A DNA stretch of 64,000 bases, taken from Stomoxys calcitrans (lineage: Eukaryota > Arthropoda > Insecta > Diptera > Muscidae). The position numbers and the translations under genes are program-made. Each line of letters starts with the position of its first letter. Positions within the stretch are counted from its first letter, which is position 1. The stretch lies in NCBI RefSeq assembly GCF_963082655.1, contig NC_081552.1, forward strand, positions 196,683,281 to 196,747,280, read 5' to 3'. Shown here one piece after another: positions 23,801-35,399 of this stretch. A model generated the notes under the pieces. It made no database searches. It was not told the origin of the DNA and saw nothing but the letters and a program-made list of their open reading frames with translations.

Positions 23801-23879
23801 GAAGATCAGGTTTATATACAAAGAATACGAAATCATCAAAGATTGTTTGGTAAAATTATAAATACCCAGCTTTTGGTAT

Positions 23880-25920
23880 AAATGGGTAAATACCTGGGTA
23901 TTTACCCTTTTGGGTATTTACCCATCGCCCACCTCTGCTAATGGGTGGTATCTAAGATTCGACTAGACCGTTATTAGAAACTTTGGTTTGTTTTTCCTCT
24001 CCCAAGTTTGGACTGATGATGACACACATTTGCTGGTGATAAGTGTGGAAAAACAAGCAATTCTCTCACTCTTTTTCTACCTCTTTCTCGCTCTCTCTTA
24101 TTTAATGTTAATGCATTTCAATTGTTAGAGTTCACAAATTGGTGTTGTCGCCAACTTTTTTTTTTCCTGCACCTCAACAGCAATCTGCCAAATGTAGTTT
24201 GGCATTTTAATTTAATTCCTGTGATACTTATGGAGCTGCTGTTGCCTACAAACATCGCCGTGACAAAAATCAATTTGTATAATGGCAAAGCGAAATATGC
24301 TTTGCCCAGCTCGACTTAAATGCAAGAGCAAAGTGATTATAAATGTAATTAATACAGATTTCAAGATAATACAGATTTCAAATTATTTACAAATCGCTTA
24401 ACATTGTTATGGCAAGTTACTTTGGCCTGGAATAAAGTAACACAAATCCGATAAGTTTTTCAAATTTTTGACAAAATAAAATGGATTGCAACAAATTTCA
24501 AGAAGTCATTGAGTGAAAAATCAAATGTTGGTCACAAGTTAATTTTGGGATTTTTCGACGACAGAGAGAGATTGATAGATACATATCTCAAGTTCAAGAT
24601 TCCTAAGGTTGAGTTGTCTCGGCAGCGACATGTTATATAAAAAAGTTTTGCCTCTTCCATTCAAAATATCAACAAGAAACAATATGCTCTAAGTTTGGGC
24701 AAATATCATAACATAACAATTAATTCGTTGAAAAATGGCAGGCTTCTTAACCACTAATCACACACAATTGCAACCAAGCCGTTATTATAATTTAAAATCA
24801 TACATCCCTACTGTCACAACTTGCATAACGGTTGTTCTGGTTCTTAATTAAATCAAATTGCAATATTGCACACTTTGGTACACATACTACCATACATTCG
24901 GCTGTATTAAGCTGATAAACTTACGATCTCAGTAAATGAAGAGAAAATAGGTTGTTGTTGTTTTTGGCAACTACAATAAATATATGACAGACAAATCTTC
25001 GACAAACGAGAGCATATATCAAATGACACCACCAACAATTTGCCGCTCAGAGGGCCTTAAGAGACCACACACACACACACTCAAGAAGAGATCAGATTGT
25101 TAATGGGTGAATGGATGGTTGGAGAGTGAGCGAATCGCCATAAATCTGCTTTAATGCATTTGACGGCCAAAGGAAAGCGCCACCACGCACAACCACAACG
25201 ACAACAACAGCACTGGTATAAACCAATTCAAGTGAAGTATGTATAAATGAGCATATTAGCTTATGGAAGTACAAGTGGGCTTGTGTGTGCATATCAAGTG
25301 TTTTTCACCCAGCTACAAAGCAGATATGACAGATTCATGCTGATGATAGATAGATAAGACGATGAAAAGAGCGTTACGCATTAAAAGGAAATTATAACGA
25401 TGACAAAGGCGGCAATAACAGCAAAAGCTCAAAACAACAAAAACCGCTGCCTATAAGAAATTGACCATGAGAATGCTGTCACATGATGTGGTTGATATGC
25501 CCTAACCAAAGTAAGGGGTGGGTAAGGTATCTTGAGGACCAAATGGTAGATAAAGAAAAGTTAATATGCAATTACTTAGTCCTTGAATTATATGGACCAT
25601 TCAACGAAGAGATTGAACAAAATGTTTAATGTGATCAAATTTTATACCCAGGGATGGAAAATATTAATTCTGAAATGGTACTAAAAAGTACTTTTTGGAA
25701 CGAAAGAGTATTTTTTGTCTTGCACAAAGTTTTGAAAAATCTCAATTTTTGTGTACCTGATATGGCGAGGATCATTTTTTCATGATGCGTTCATTTCTCT
25801 TTCGAGGCAAGCTTAATGTTCGAAATTTTTCATGGAATAGAAAATGGAATCCATTAGAGAAATCAAAAATTTATGGAAAACTTCTGCCTTACAGACTATG
25901 GGCACGGGATAGCTATGAGC
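23880..25920. other. Unique intergenic DNA
   Basis: About 2 kb without a recognised repeat or gene. It holds a 'gggtaaatac' palindromic stretch at 23885-23925, a TC-rich tract at 24065-24100, and a short (CA)n at 25065-25080. Confidence 0.4.
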
Positions 25921-25926
25921 ACCACT

Positions 25927-26165
25927 CAAGCTGGAACATTGAGGTCCGATCTGGGTGGAGTTCATTGCTGTCACGAGTTGCGGATAGTGGATCCACAGGT
26001 TGCGGATAGTGGATTGCTCCATACGGAGTAGCTGTAACTGCATTCGCGGACAATCAGCGGATATCGAGTGCAGAGTCTCAGTGAGAGGTCGGCTGGCACT
26101 GGTACACTGCACAAGTACTGAGTGCCTATGATGCTCGATATGGCAATACGAGTTATATGCAGACG
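25927..26165 (+). mobile_element. SINE-3 (CAA-tailed repeat) copy
   Basis: Carries 'tgaggtccgatctgNgtgg', 'ttgcggatagtgga', 'tccatacggagtagctg', 'cgcggacaatcagcg' and 'gagtctcagtgagag', the word series seen in eight other places in this window. It contains an internal repeat of 'tgcggatagtgga' and runs into LINE-B. Confidence 0.65.
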
Positions 26166-26960
26166 GGCCGTAGGCTCGAAATGGGGCCTGAATCCAAGAA
26201 TAGTCCACTGGCTCAACAGGAGCGTGATTAGACCAATACTTACCTCCGCCTCAATAGTTTGGTGGACTGCTATGGAGAAAAAGTGCAACATAAGGACCAT
26301 ACAGCAAGTTCAGAGAACATGTTGTCTTGGCATAGGCGGAGCGATGAGGACCACGCCCACTAGGGCACTGGAGACTATTCTAGCTATCCGGAGATGGGAG
26401 AATGGATTGAGGATGGGAGCAGCTCATACCATCGCGGTATAATCGAGGCGACGATAGGAAACCTGGAAAAAAGGAAAAAGGTTTCCGATCGGATACCTGT
26501 GATGAACCTTGAGATCGAGTGCGAGGCACTACTGCCAGCGGCACACTCTTGGATTGACCGAACCTAGCTAGAGGACAGAGTGGGCCTGGGGGTCTAAATT
26601 AAGAACCCAGGAACTGTGATCTGTTTTAGACTACTTGACAATAATACGGTCCTGCAGGCGGAGATCCGAGCAATCACGGAATGGCTGAGGTGGTGTGGTG
26701 CTAACGCGAGGACGTCGAGTGCGAAAATTTACTTAGGTGGGGGACACAATACCAGACATGAACCAACTTAGGGGCGTGGCATGGAAAACAATTAAGGATT
26801 TTGTAAGTAGCACGGATTTTCCTAACATAGATTTTCTTTTTTGAGGTTACATTTTCTTAGTATTTAGAGCGCACAACAAGCCGATTACTGGCTTAGGTGT
26901 ATGTCCATAGTGACATGGGGCAGATTAACATCCGCACCCTCTTTTCAACCTAACCTAGAA
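26150..26960 (+). mobile_element. LINE-B copy, RT thumb to 3' end
   Basis: The first part encodes a clear reverse-transcriptase thumb segment: SKWGLNPRIVHWLNRSVIRP, IVWWTAMEKKCNIRTIQQVQ, and GIGGAMRTTPTRALETIL. It then decays through RNase H remnants (26.5-26.75 kb). The 3' end matches the other LINE-B copies ('gcttaggtgtatgtNcatagtg', 'cgcaccctcttttcaacctaacc'). Frameshifts and stops make it inactive. By the RNase H and the RT style it belongs to the I/LOA-type LINEs. Confidence 0.75.
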
Positions 26961-27031
26961 TCTTATACGACAACAGCATGTATATATGTTTCCTTGCTAA
27001 ATGTAAAAAATGAGTAAAAATTAAACACAAA

Positions 27032-27535
27032 CAAGTAAATCCGTGCTAAGTTCGGCCGGGCCGAATCTTGGGAACCCACCACCATGAATTCCGCTAAAAA
27101 TTAAACATTATTAATTGAGTTTGTATTTGAATTATTTTGATTTCAAAAAGGCCCCGGTACTTAGGAGGGATAAAACTTGGTATGGTTGCTGTAAGTCATA
27201 TGATAGGGGTTTTGGGCCAAATTTCAACCAAATCAGGTGAAATTTTGGGCTTTCAAGGGCTCAAGAAGTCAAATCCGGGAATCAGTTTATATGGAGGATA
27301 TATCTGTTTATAGACGATTCGGATTGTCATTGGCATAGATGTCATAAGGTTTTATTACAAATTTTAGCCAAATCTGATGAAAATAGGGGGCTATATTTGG
27401 ATCATACTTGGCACGGATATTGAAAGTTATAACACAAGTCTTTTTTCAAATCAGGTGAAAATTAGGCTTCTAGATTAGTATACCCCCATCCTATAGTGGT
27501 GTGTTTTATACCCAAAAAACAAAATATAGATGAAC
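27032..27535 (-). mobile_element. MOD-1 subfamily copy, short
   Basis: It opens with 'acaagtaaatccgtgctaagttcggccgggccgaatcttgggaacccaccaccat' and closes with 'tagtatacccccatcctatagtggtgtgttttatacc'. Both ends are intact and there are only two to three modules between, giving about 500 bp. This is the most compact complete copy here. Confidence 0.8.
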
Positions 27536-27894
27536 CAGCAATATTAAGTGAGATGTTGTTGGGAACTTCCCTAAAGTTCAATTTTCCATGAAAAGCCCCA
27601 TATGTAAGTGTTTGCTATTTAGAAAAACGTAACAAAGGAAGCTTGAAGTCTATAGAAAGTGAAGGGCGATACTGTATCAAAGAAATATGAATTATCTGCT
27701 TTCAACCAGAGGCACGCAAATGCCACGCAATTTGCGTGATTAATTTAACTTTTTCAAAGTTTCCTTTTGTATTTTTATAATTGTATGTATTTTCTGCAGT
27801 ATATTCAGCAAAAAGTATATGCAGGAGTAGTACGAGCTGGTGAACGGTGAAGCGGTGCTGAAGATTTAAAAGGAAACCAGTAAGGAAAGGCAAA

Positions 27895-28939
27895 AGCAGA
27901 CTTTATAATACCCTACACCTACCCTATAAATACAAAAGTGGGGCTATATCTAATTCTGAACCAATTTTGATGGACCTCGGCGAATGTATTCAGATAGGTT
28001 ATTAAAATTTCTGTATCAAACAAAAATTTACCCAAATTGTGACGATCATATAGATGGGAGCTATATCTAAATCTGAACCGATTTCGATTAAATTTAATGG
28101 ATATTGTGGAAGTCCTCGAGGAAAGCGTTGTACAAAATGTTGCAAAGATTGGTCAATAAATGCGCTTGCAGAGGGGGTTTGAGTTAAAATCGGGCGATAT
28201 ATACATATATATATATATGAGAGCTATATCTTAATCTGAACCGATTTCTATGAAATTCACCAGTAATATCGAGAGTCATAAGAAAATCCCTCCTGCCAAA
28301 TTTCGAGAGAATCGGTTAAGAAATGACCATTTTATTGCTGTATTGCTGCAAATCGGACGAATGTATATATGGGAGCTATATCTTAATCTGAACCGATTTC
28401 TATGAAATTCACCAGTAATATCGAGAGTCATAAGAAAATCCTTCCTGCCAAATTTCGAGAGAATCGGTTAACAAATGACTATTTTATTGCTGTATTGCTG
28501 CAAATCGGACGAACATATATATGGGAGCTATATCCATATCTAAACCGATTTCTATAAAATTCACCACTAATATCGAGAATCATAAGAGAATCTTTCCTGT
28601 TAGATTTCGAGAAAATCGGTTAACAAATGACCCTTTTATTGCTGTATTAGTGCAAATCGGACGAACATATATATAGGATCTATATCCAAATATGAACCGA
28701 TTTCTATAAAATTCACCAGTAATATTGAGAGTCATAAGAAAATTCTTCTTGGCAAATTTCGAGAGAATCTGTTAACAAATGACCATGTTATTGCTGTATT
28801 ACTGTAAATCGGACGAACATATTTATCGGAGCTATATCCAAATCTGAACCGATTTGTATAAAATTCACCAGTAATATTGAGAGTCATAAGAAAATTCTTC
28901 CTGCCAAATTTCGAGAGAATCGGTTTATATGTGGAAGCT
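27895..28939 (-). repeat. 152-bp modular array (MOD-1 relative)
   Basis: 'ccgatttNtat' occurs at 28241, 28393, 28545, 28697 and 28849, a spacing of exactly 152 each time. Each unit holds 'gggagctatatccaaatctgaa', 'attcaccagtaatatNgagagtcataagaaaat' and 'aaatttcgagagaatcggttaacaaatgac'. More diverged units occupy 27.9-28.2 kb. The array is split by SINE-1 at 28953 and resumes at 29265. Confidence 0.9.
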
Positions 28940-28952
28940 ATATCCAAATCTG

Positions 28953-29264
28953 CGGCCACCGTAGCGCAGAGGTTAGCATGTCCGCCTATGACGCTGAACG
29001 TCTGGGTTCAAATCCTGGCGAGACCATCAGAAAAAAATTTCAGCGGTGGTTTTCCCCTCCTAATGCTGGCAACATTTGTGAGGTACTATGCCAAAACTTC
29101 TCTCCAAAGAGGTGTCGCACTGTGGCACGCCGTTCGGATTCGGCTATAAAAAGGAGGCCCCTTATCATTGAGCTTAAACTTGAATTGGACTGCACTCATT
29201 GATATGTGAGAAGTTTGCCCCTGTTCCTTAGTGGAATGTTCATGGGCAAAATGTGCAATTTGCA
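28953..29264 (+). mobile_element. SINE-1, full length with target-site duplications
   Basis: The 312-bp insert is flanked by a perfect 13-bp direct repeat, atatccaaatctg, at 28940-28952 and 29265-29277, which is host array sequence. The 5' end is tRNA-like: CGGCCACCGTAGCGCAGAGG contains an A box, and GGTTCAAATCC at 29005-29015 is a B box with one mismatch. The body includes 'cggctataaaaaggaggcccc', and the element ends 'gtgcaatttgca' without a poly-A tail. This copy defines the element limits used for the others. Confidence 0.95.
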
Positions 29265-29460
29265 ATATCCAAATCTGAACCGATTTTTTCCAATTTCAAT
29301 AGGCTTTGTCTCTAGGCCGAAAAACATTCCCATACCAAATTTGAAGACGATCGGATGAAAATTGCGACCTGTAGTTTGTACACAAATTAACATGGACAGA
29401 CGGACAGTCAGACAGACAGACGGACAAAGCTAAATCGAATCAGCAAGTGATTCTGAGTTT
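29265..29460 (-). repeat. Continuation of the 152-bp array and its terminal leader
   Basis: Resumes at 'atatccaaatctgaaccgatttttt' and ends with 'acagacggacagtcagacagacagacggacaaagctaaatcg', equivalent to the cgaca-gacagacggac leader of MOD-1. Confidence 0.75.
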
Positions 29461-29499
29461 GCATTTACTTCTTCTATTTTTGGCCAATTTTGCTATGAA

Positions 29500-30130
29500 G
29501 TTACGACACTGCAAAAAAAAAATAAAAATCAATTTCAATCACGAAATTAATTGATCCAACTAATTTTTTAATGGAAACTGCCTCAATTACGAAAATGATA
29601 ATATCAATCACTAGTTTTGAAGAAGTAATTAAAAAAAAATTCAATTCATAGAGCTGAACATAGTCAATTAAAAAAAATGTTTGAACATTTTCAAATTTTC
29701 AACAAAATTTTTAATTGATCCAATTAAAAAAATGATTGAAATTTTTTTAAACTTATTTTTGAAATTCGGTTCGTAGAATCGGCTGCCATAGGATTGTAAT
29801 AAATTTACCGAAATGGGGGACGTATGGACCTTTGAAATCCTCTTTCAGTTATATCGTAGGGGACGATTTGTAATATGGCGCTTAAGTAAAATCAATTGAA
29901 GGCTACAGATATGACAAAAGAAGGAGTATTGGATCTAACGCCAGTTTGTAATTTAAACATTGTTCGATTCAATTAAAAATATGAATGATTCAATTAATTT
30001 TCTTAATTTAAAATTAAAATAATTTAAATCACGATTTTGATTGAAAATCTTTCAAATTCAATTAAAAAAAATTAATTGAATCAATTAATTAATTGAATCA
30101 ATTAATTTTTTTAATTGAAAAATTCAAAAA
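29500..30130. repeat. AT-rich repeat of AATTAATTGA-type words
   Basis: Dense in 'tcaattaatt', 'ttaattgaa' and 'aatttaaat' words in both orientations; for example 30060-30120 is nearly self-complementary. It could be a MITE-like or satellite remnant. A LINE-A copy follows immediately. Confidence 0.6.
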
Positions 30131-30144
30131 ATTTCGATCACGTC

Positions 30145-31925
30145 AGTATTTATTTGTTTCTGAAAGAAAAAGGCGTAAAAGTTTTCGCGTATGCTGATGA
30201 CGTGTCAATTGCGGTTAGGAAAAAGTTTCCCAACACTCTAAGAGATATACTTCAGGAAGCTCTACGTGCAACATCAAAGTGGGCTACCGAAAGTGGTCTA
30301 GGTAAAAATCCGTGCAAGACAGAAGTAGTTCTTTTCAGCAGGAGATACAAGTTGCCTACAGTGACACCTGTCTCCTTAGGAGGAGAGAATGTTCCATTTA
30401 CAGAAAGCGCAAATTACTTGGGTGTTTTGCTGGACAGGAAATTGAAATTCAAATCCAACATTTTGGAAAGGGCAAGAAATGCAACTCTTGCACAATACAC
30501 ATGCAAGAGAGCCATTGGCAAAAGTTGGGGGTTTAGATCGCGTGTCATGCATTGGGAGTATGCTGCAGTTATCAGGCTTATTATGCTATATGGTGTTGTA
30601 GTCTGGTGGACGGCGCTCCAAAAGTGCACCTACTGCTCAATACATAAACGGATCCAAAGGATGGCTTGTTTGTACATCACAGCCTCACTGATGACGACAC
30701 CATCTGATGCACTGAATTTAATGCTACATTTCATGCCCCTGGACATTGTGGCTAGACAAATTGCAGAGACCACTGCCGTGAGGTTATGAGAGCTTTCTCG
30801 TTGGTCATGTGTCGGCTACGAACACTGTGTTATCCTTGATCCAATATCCCTACCTGGGCCGTTTTTTGATGAACATAACACGGATACAATATCCGAAGTT
30901 CCCGATAGTGTGGTTTACACCCTACCGCTTTTTGATAAAATATGCTGTACCACTATTTCTGACAGAACCGATTGGAACTACCACATCCCTGGTAACAGAA
31001 GTTACATAGACTCCTATACGGATGGTTTCAAACTAAACGACCAGGTGGGCTTTGGGATGTTCTCCAAAAATCTACAACTGGTCATATCGTAACGGTTACC
31101 CAACCACTGCAGTGTGTATCAAGCGGAGATCGTTGCCATTAAGGAAGTGGTGGAATGTCTAAGATATAACGTCATAGCGACGATTGGCATAAATATCTTC
31201 TCAGAGAGCCAGGCATCCATTAAATGCCTAGCGAACGTATTTCTGAACACGAAAACTTCCTTCGACTGACGCAGATCTCTCAACAAGATACAGGGCCATA
31301 GAAATATCTCAGGGAATTGTAAAGCGGACGACCTTACGAGACTAGGAGCTACCCTTCACAATCCAGGGATAGTGGAATCTGTGGATATGCCTCCAGCGAC
31401 ATGTAAGCTAAGTTTTCAGGACCAGGCCCGAAGGACAACGAATAATAGATGGTCACAAAGAGGGGGCTGTTAACATTCCAAAGATATGTGGCCTAATCTA
31501 GACTTGAAGAGGTCTACCGCTTTGCTCTCATTGGCTACAACAGACGTCTCAGTCATTGTGTCCGTCATGATAGGTCACTGTCTATTCGGAAAACATGCTG
31601 ACAGACTGAAGGTTGCCAGCAATGACTTTTGCAGAAGCTGTGAGGACATCAAAGAGGGAAAAGACTATAGAACACCTTCTGTGTGTGTGTCCCGCACAAG
31701 CAGTCAGAAGGAGTTCCACTTTAGGTTCTCATTTTTTTTGAGAACCATACTGATTTGGCGGATGTGAACATTCGCAAGTTATTAGGCATTTTAAAGCGAT
31801 CTGGATGATTCAACGGTAGGAACTAGAAGGCATATTCCTTCTTGTATTCCTGTGGTATCACAATGGACGAAAACGTCTAAGTGAGTCTGATGGTAGACAG
31901 CCACTTAAACTTAACCTAACCCATA
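30145..31925 (+). mobile_element. LINE-A copy: RT catalytic motif to 3' end
   Basis: The frame 30115-30789 encodes the late palm and thumb of a non-LTR reverse transcriptase. It includes the catalytic FAYADD box, KTEVVLFSRRYK, LLDRKLKFKSNILERARN, VVWWTALQKC and a RMACLYITASL segment. Further frames encode RNase H remnants (31.0-31.3 kb) and the C-terminal LLSLATTDVSVIVSVMIGH and FCRSCEDI segments. The 3' end carries 'cacttaaacttaacctaaccca'. The 5' part is missing and there are several frameshifts and stops after 30789. It is the longest LINE-A copy in the window, and not active. Confidence 0.85.
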
Positions 31926-32049
31926 GTGCAGATGTCTTGACCATGTGAGCACCACGTTCAAATTATTTCAAGAAGAATCGATTTTCAAAAAGCCTTTTAA
32001 GGATGTAGCGAAGCACAACGGGCCGGCTAGTAAACTATAAAAAGATGAT

Positions 32050-33590
32050 TGAAGAGAAGGGCAAAGACAAAATTTCCATTAAATTTTGTCTTTAGAGAAA
32101 ATTTCATGGAAATTTTGTCTTTAGAGAAAATTTCATGGGAATTTTGTCTGTAAGATTAAATTTCATGAAAATTTTGTTTTTAGAGAATAATTTCATTGAA
32201 ATTTTGTCTTTAAAGAAAATTTCATGGAAATTTTGTCTTTAGAGATAATTTCATGGAAATTTTGTCTTTAGAGATAATTTCATGGAAATTTTGTCTTTAG
32301 AGATAATTTCATGGAGATTTTGTCTTTAGAGATAATTTCATGGAGATTTTGTCTTTAGAGAAAATTTCATGGAAATTTTGTCTTTAGAGAAAATTTCATG
32401 GAAATTTTGTCTTTAGAGAAAATTTCATGGAAATTTTGTCTTTAGAGAAAATTTCATGGAAATTTTGTCTTTAGAGAAAATTTCATGGAAATTTTGTCTT
32501 TAGAGAAAATTTCATGGAAATTTTGTCTTTAGAGAAAATTTCATGGAAATTTTGTCTTTAGAGATAATTTCATGGAAATTTTGTCTTTAGAGATAATTTC
32601 ATGGAAATTTTGTCTTTAGAGAAAATTTCATGGAAATTTTGTCTTAAGAAAAAAATTCATGGAAATTTTGTCTTTAGAGAAAATTTCATGGAAATTTTAT
32701 CTTTAGAGAAAATTTCATGGAAATTTTGTCTTTAGAGAAGATTTCATGGAAATTTTGTCTTTAGAGAAAATTTCATGGAAATTTTGTCTTTAGAGAAAAT
32801 TTCATGGAAATTTTGTCTTTAGAGAAAATTTCATGGAAATTTTGTCTTTAGAGAAAATTTCATGGAAATTTTGTCTTTAGAGAAAATTTCATGGAAATTT
32901 TGTCTTTAGAGAAAATTTCATGGAAATTTTGTCTTTAGAGAAAATTTCATGGAAATTTTGTCTTTAGAGAAAATTTCATGGAAATTTTGTCTTTAGAGAA
33001 AATTTCATGGAAATTTTGTCTTTAGAGAAAATTTCATGGAAATTTTGTCTTTAGAGAAAATTTCATGGAAATTTTGTCTTTAGAGAAAATTTTATGGAAA
33101 TTTAGTCTTTAGAGAAAATTTCATGGAAATTTTGTCTTTAGAGAAAATTTCATGGAAATTTTGTCTTTAGAGAAAATTTCATGGAAATTTTGTCTTTAGA
33201 GAAAATTTCATGGAAATTTTGTCATAAGAGAAAATTTCATGAAAATATTGTCTTTAGAGAAAAAAATTTCATGAAAATTTTGTCTTTAGCGAAAATTTCA
33301 TGGGAATTTTGTCTTTAAAGAAAATTTCATGAAAATTTTGTCTTTTGGAGAAAATTTTGAGTTTAGAGAAAGTTTTAAGAAAATTTTGTCTTTAGAGAAA
33401 ACTTCATGGAAATTTTGTCGCAATGGAAAGAAAAATTTGAAAATTTTGTCTTTACAGGAAATTTCGTAAAAATTTGGCCATTAGAAAAAAATTCATGGAA
33501 ATTTCGTGTTCACAGGAAATTTCATTTGAATTTGGTCATTAGAAAAAATATAATGGACATTTTGTCTTCATGCTAATTTTGTCTTTAAGG
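32050..33590 (+). repeat. 29-bp minisatellite, ~50 units
   Basis: The unit 'agagaaaatttcatgg..aaattttgtcttt' (29 bp) runs head to tail for about 1.5 kb. It is almost uniform between about 32.35 and 33.2 kb and increasingly degenerate at both edges. A variant 'agataatttcatgg' is clustered near 32.25-32.35 and 32.56-32.61 kb, which points to block duplication. Each unit holds the small inverted repeat AATTTC-ATG-GAAATT. No spacers and no coding frame (29 is not a multiple of 3). Confidence 0.95.
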
Positions 33591-33599
33591 TGACGCGGT

Positions 33600-34430
33600 T
33601 ATGGATTCTCTCTTTTGAATTCACCAGACATTCTACGGGAATTTGACAGTCTGAGTATGCAATATCGCCGAACCAGTTCACCAGTTTATCATTTGCCATA
33701 TCGGGATTTACAGTACAAAAAAGCTCAGTTTTTCCACCAAGTGTACCCTGTGTACCCCCATCGTCTATAGTTGCTATATTGTCAATTATATATGTACATA
33801 CATTTGAAATACAAAGGAAATATGTTGGTCTTTGGATTGTTTGGTAAGGAAAAGTTCTGTGAAAAATCCTGTATTTTACTACACCTCAGACAGATTTTCG
33901 AAAAGCCACAATTCACAATTGTCAGCAGTGAAACCAGTTTGTGAATTATTTATGTATGTTATTACTTTTCACAGAATCAAGTGTTTTTCTCACAAATTTG
34001 GCCATTAAACGGAGGAAACAGAAAAACTGGTAACAAATCAAACACCACTTGTGCCAGGCAGTAAAAGCAGCCGCAGCAGCAGCAGCCACCAAGTCAATTC
34101 CATGTTAGGGGGATGGTCAAAAGCTAGCACATGCATTTCAAAGCCATAGAATCGTATCAGCAGCAGCAGAGGCTGCCGTCTCCCGTATACATTTACTGCT
34201 GAGCTGAGCAACAACAACAAACATAATCAATCTGGCAAAACGTTGGTTCTCTTTTTTTCTCTCTCTTTCTCTCATGCTTCTTCGAGTTAAGTTGAGCAAA
34301 GAAACAGTGTTACCACTTTAGAAGTGTATGTTTGCAACAAGGAGTTTCGAAAATCCCCTGTGTGTAGAGGCAAAAAAACAACTTTGAAAATAATGTTTCA
34401 TGATTAAATTTTTATGGATAAAAACTTTGG
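33600..34430. other. Unique DNA with CAG/GCA runs
   Basis: GCAGCAGCAG-type runs at 34070-34090 and 34158-34170. No gene was recognised. Confidence 0.35.
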
Positions 34431-34439
34431 AAATAAAAA

Positions 34440-34980
34440 AAAACCGTAATACATTGCGTGTAGGTCGGTCTGGAAGGAAACGTCGGCTATGTAATTTTCA
34501 TAAAAATTAATGTCGAAGTATAGGAGGGCACTCCACCCCCTCAAAAACGCCCAAATTGGGCATATTAGCCAATCACAGATACATGGGAGTTGGTTTGTTT
34601 GTGCTGTATAGACTGAAAAACGGCAGAACCCATTTTCTCGAAATTTTTGCATGCTGTGTAGGTTGGTCTGGAAGGAAACTAACCTATATTTATAATTTTT
34701 CGGTATCGGAAGGGGGACTAACACAACCCAAAATCAAAAGTGGACCAACCGAGACAATATAGTAATCAAATGAAAGGTATTGGAGAGTAGAGTACGAATA
34801 TGGTATCAAAATTTGAGTCTAAGTACCCATCGGGCCGCTCTTACCCCAAAACTCCCCCAAACAGACTTATTGGACGTTTATTCCAATATGGGGCTAAAAT
34901 GAGAGGTATTCGGGAGTAGATTTCGAATCTGGCATACAAAATCAGATCGAAGTATAAGGGTATAAAAGAGCGAAAGCTCA
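34440..34980 (+). repeat. MOD-2 fragment
   Basis: Shares 'cgggccgctcttaccccaaaactcccccaaacagac', 'aatatggggctaaaatgagaggtattcgggagtag' and 'gtaggttggtctggaaggaaac' with the 12.5-14.5 kb arm. Confidence 0.75.
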
Positions 34981-35119
34981 AGGTACGAGAGCGAAATAGA
35001 TACAAGTTAGCCAAGGATACAAGAAATGAAAGACTGGACACAAAATTGAACTTCAAATCTATCGAAAGTTTTTTTTTGGCTAGAAAAATTGCTGCGTCCA
35101 CTATTACGTAGTTGAGGGA

Positions 35120-35260
35120 GCTTTTTCTTTGGTCAATCGGTTACATCTCTGCAGAACGTATTTCTGAATTCAGAAAAAGATCTCTCGACAATATGGTTAA
35201 ACAGTTTAAAAATCATCTGTTCTGAATTCAGTACCACAAAAATATTCCATAGAACTGTAG
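35120..35260 (+). mobile_element. LINE-A RNase H fragment
   Basis: 'cgtatttctgaattcagaaaaagatctctcgac..atggttaaacagtttaaaaatcatctgttctg' corresponds to the VFLNTKT..SLNEMAEQFKIHLFW section of LINE-A. Strongly diverged. Confidence 0.5.
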
Positions 35261-35399
35261 AGTACAAGCTTGGAAGAATAGGAACTTCCTTATTTCTTTC
35301 CAGGAGAAATAAAATCTATGGATTGTATACAATACGTGGTCTGATTTTCTCAACAAATATCGAGATCACACAACGATTCTGCTTCTAGCTAATTACCTG

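Noticed and set aside
28953..29030. tRNA gene call from the A box and B box
   Set aside because: The same head is attached to the SINE-1 body in many copies, the cloverleaf is incomplete, and there is no proper terminator. It is the SINE head and not a tRNA gene.
32050..33590. CRISPR-like array of 29-bp direct repeats
   Set aside because: The repeats follow each other directly without spacers, in a eukaryotic context with no cas genes. It is a minisatellite.
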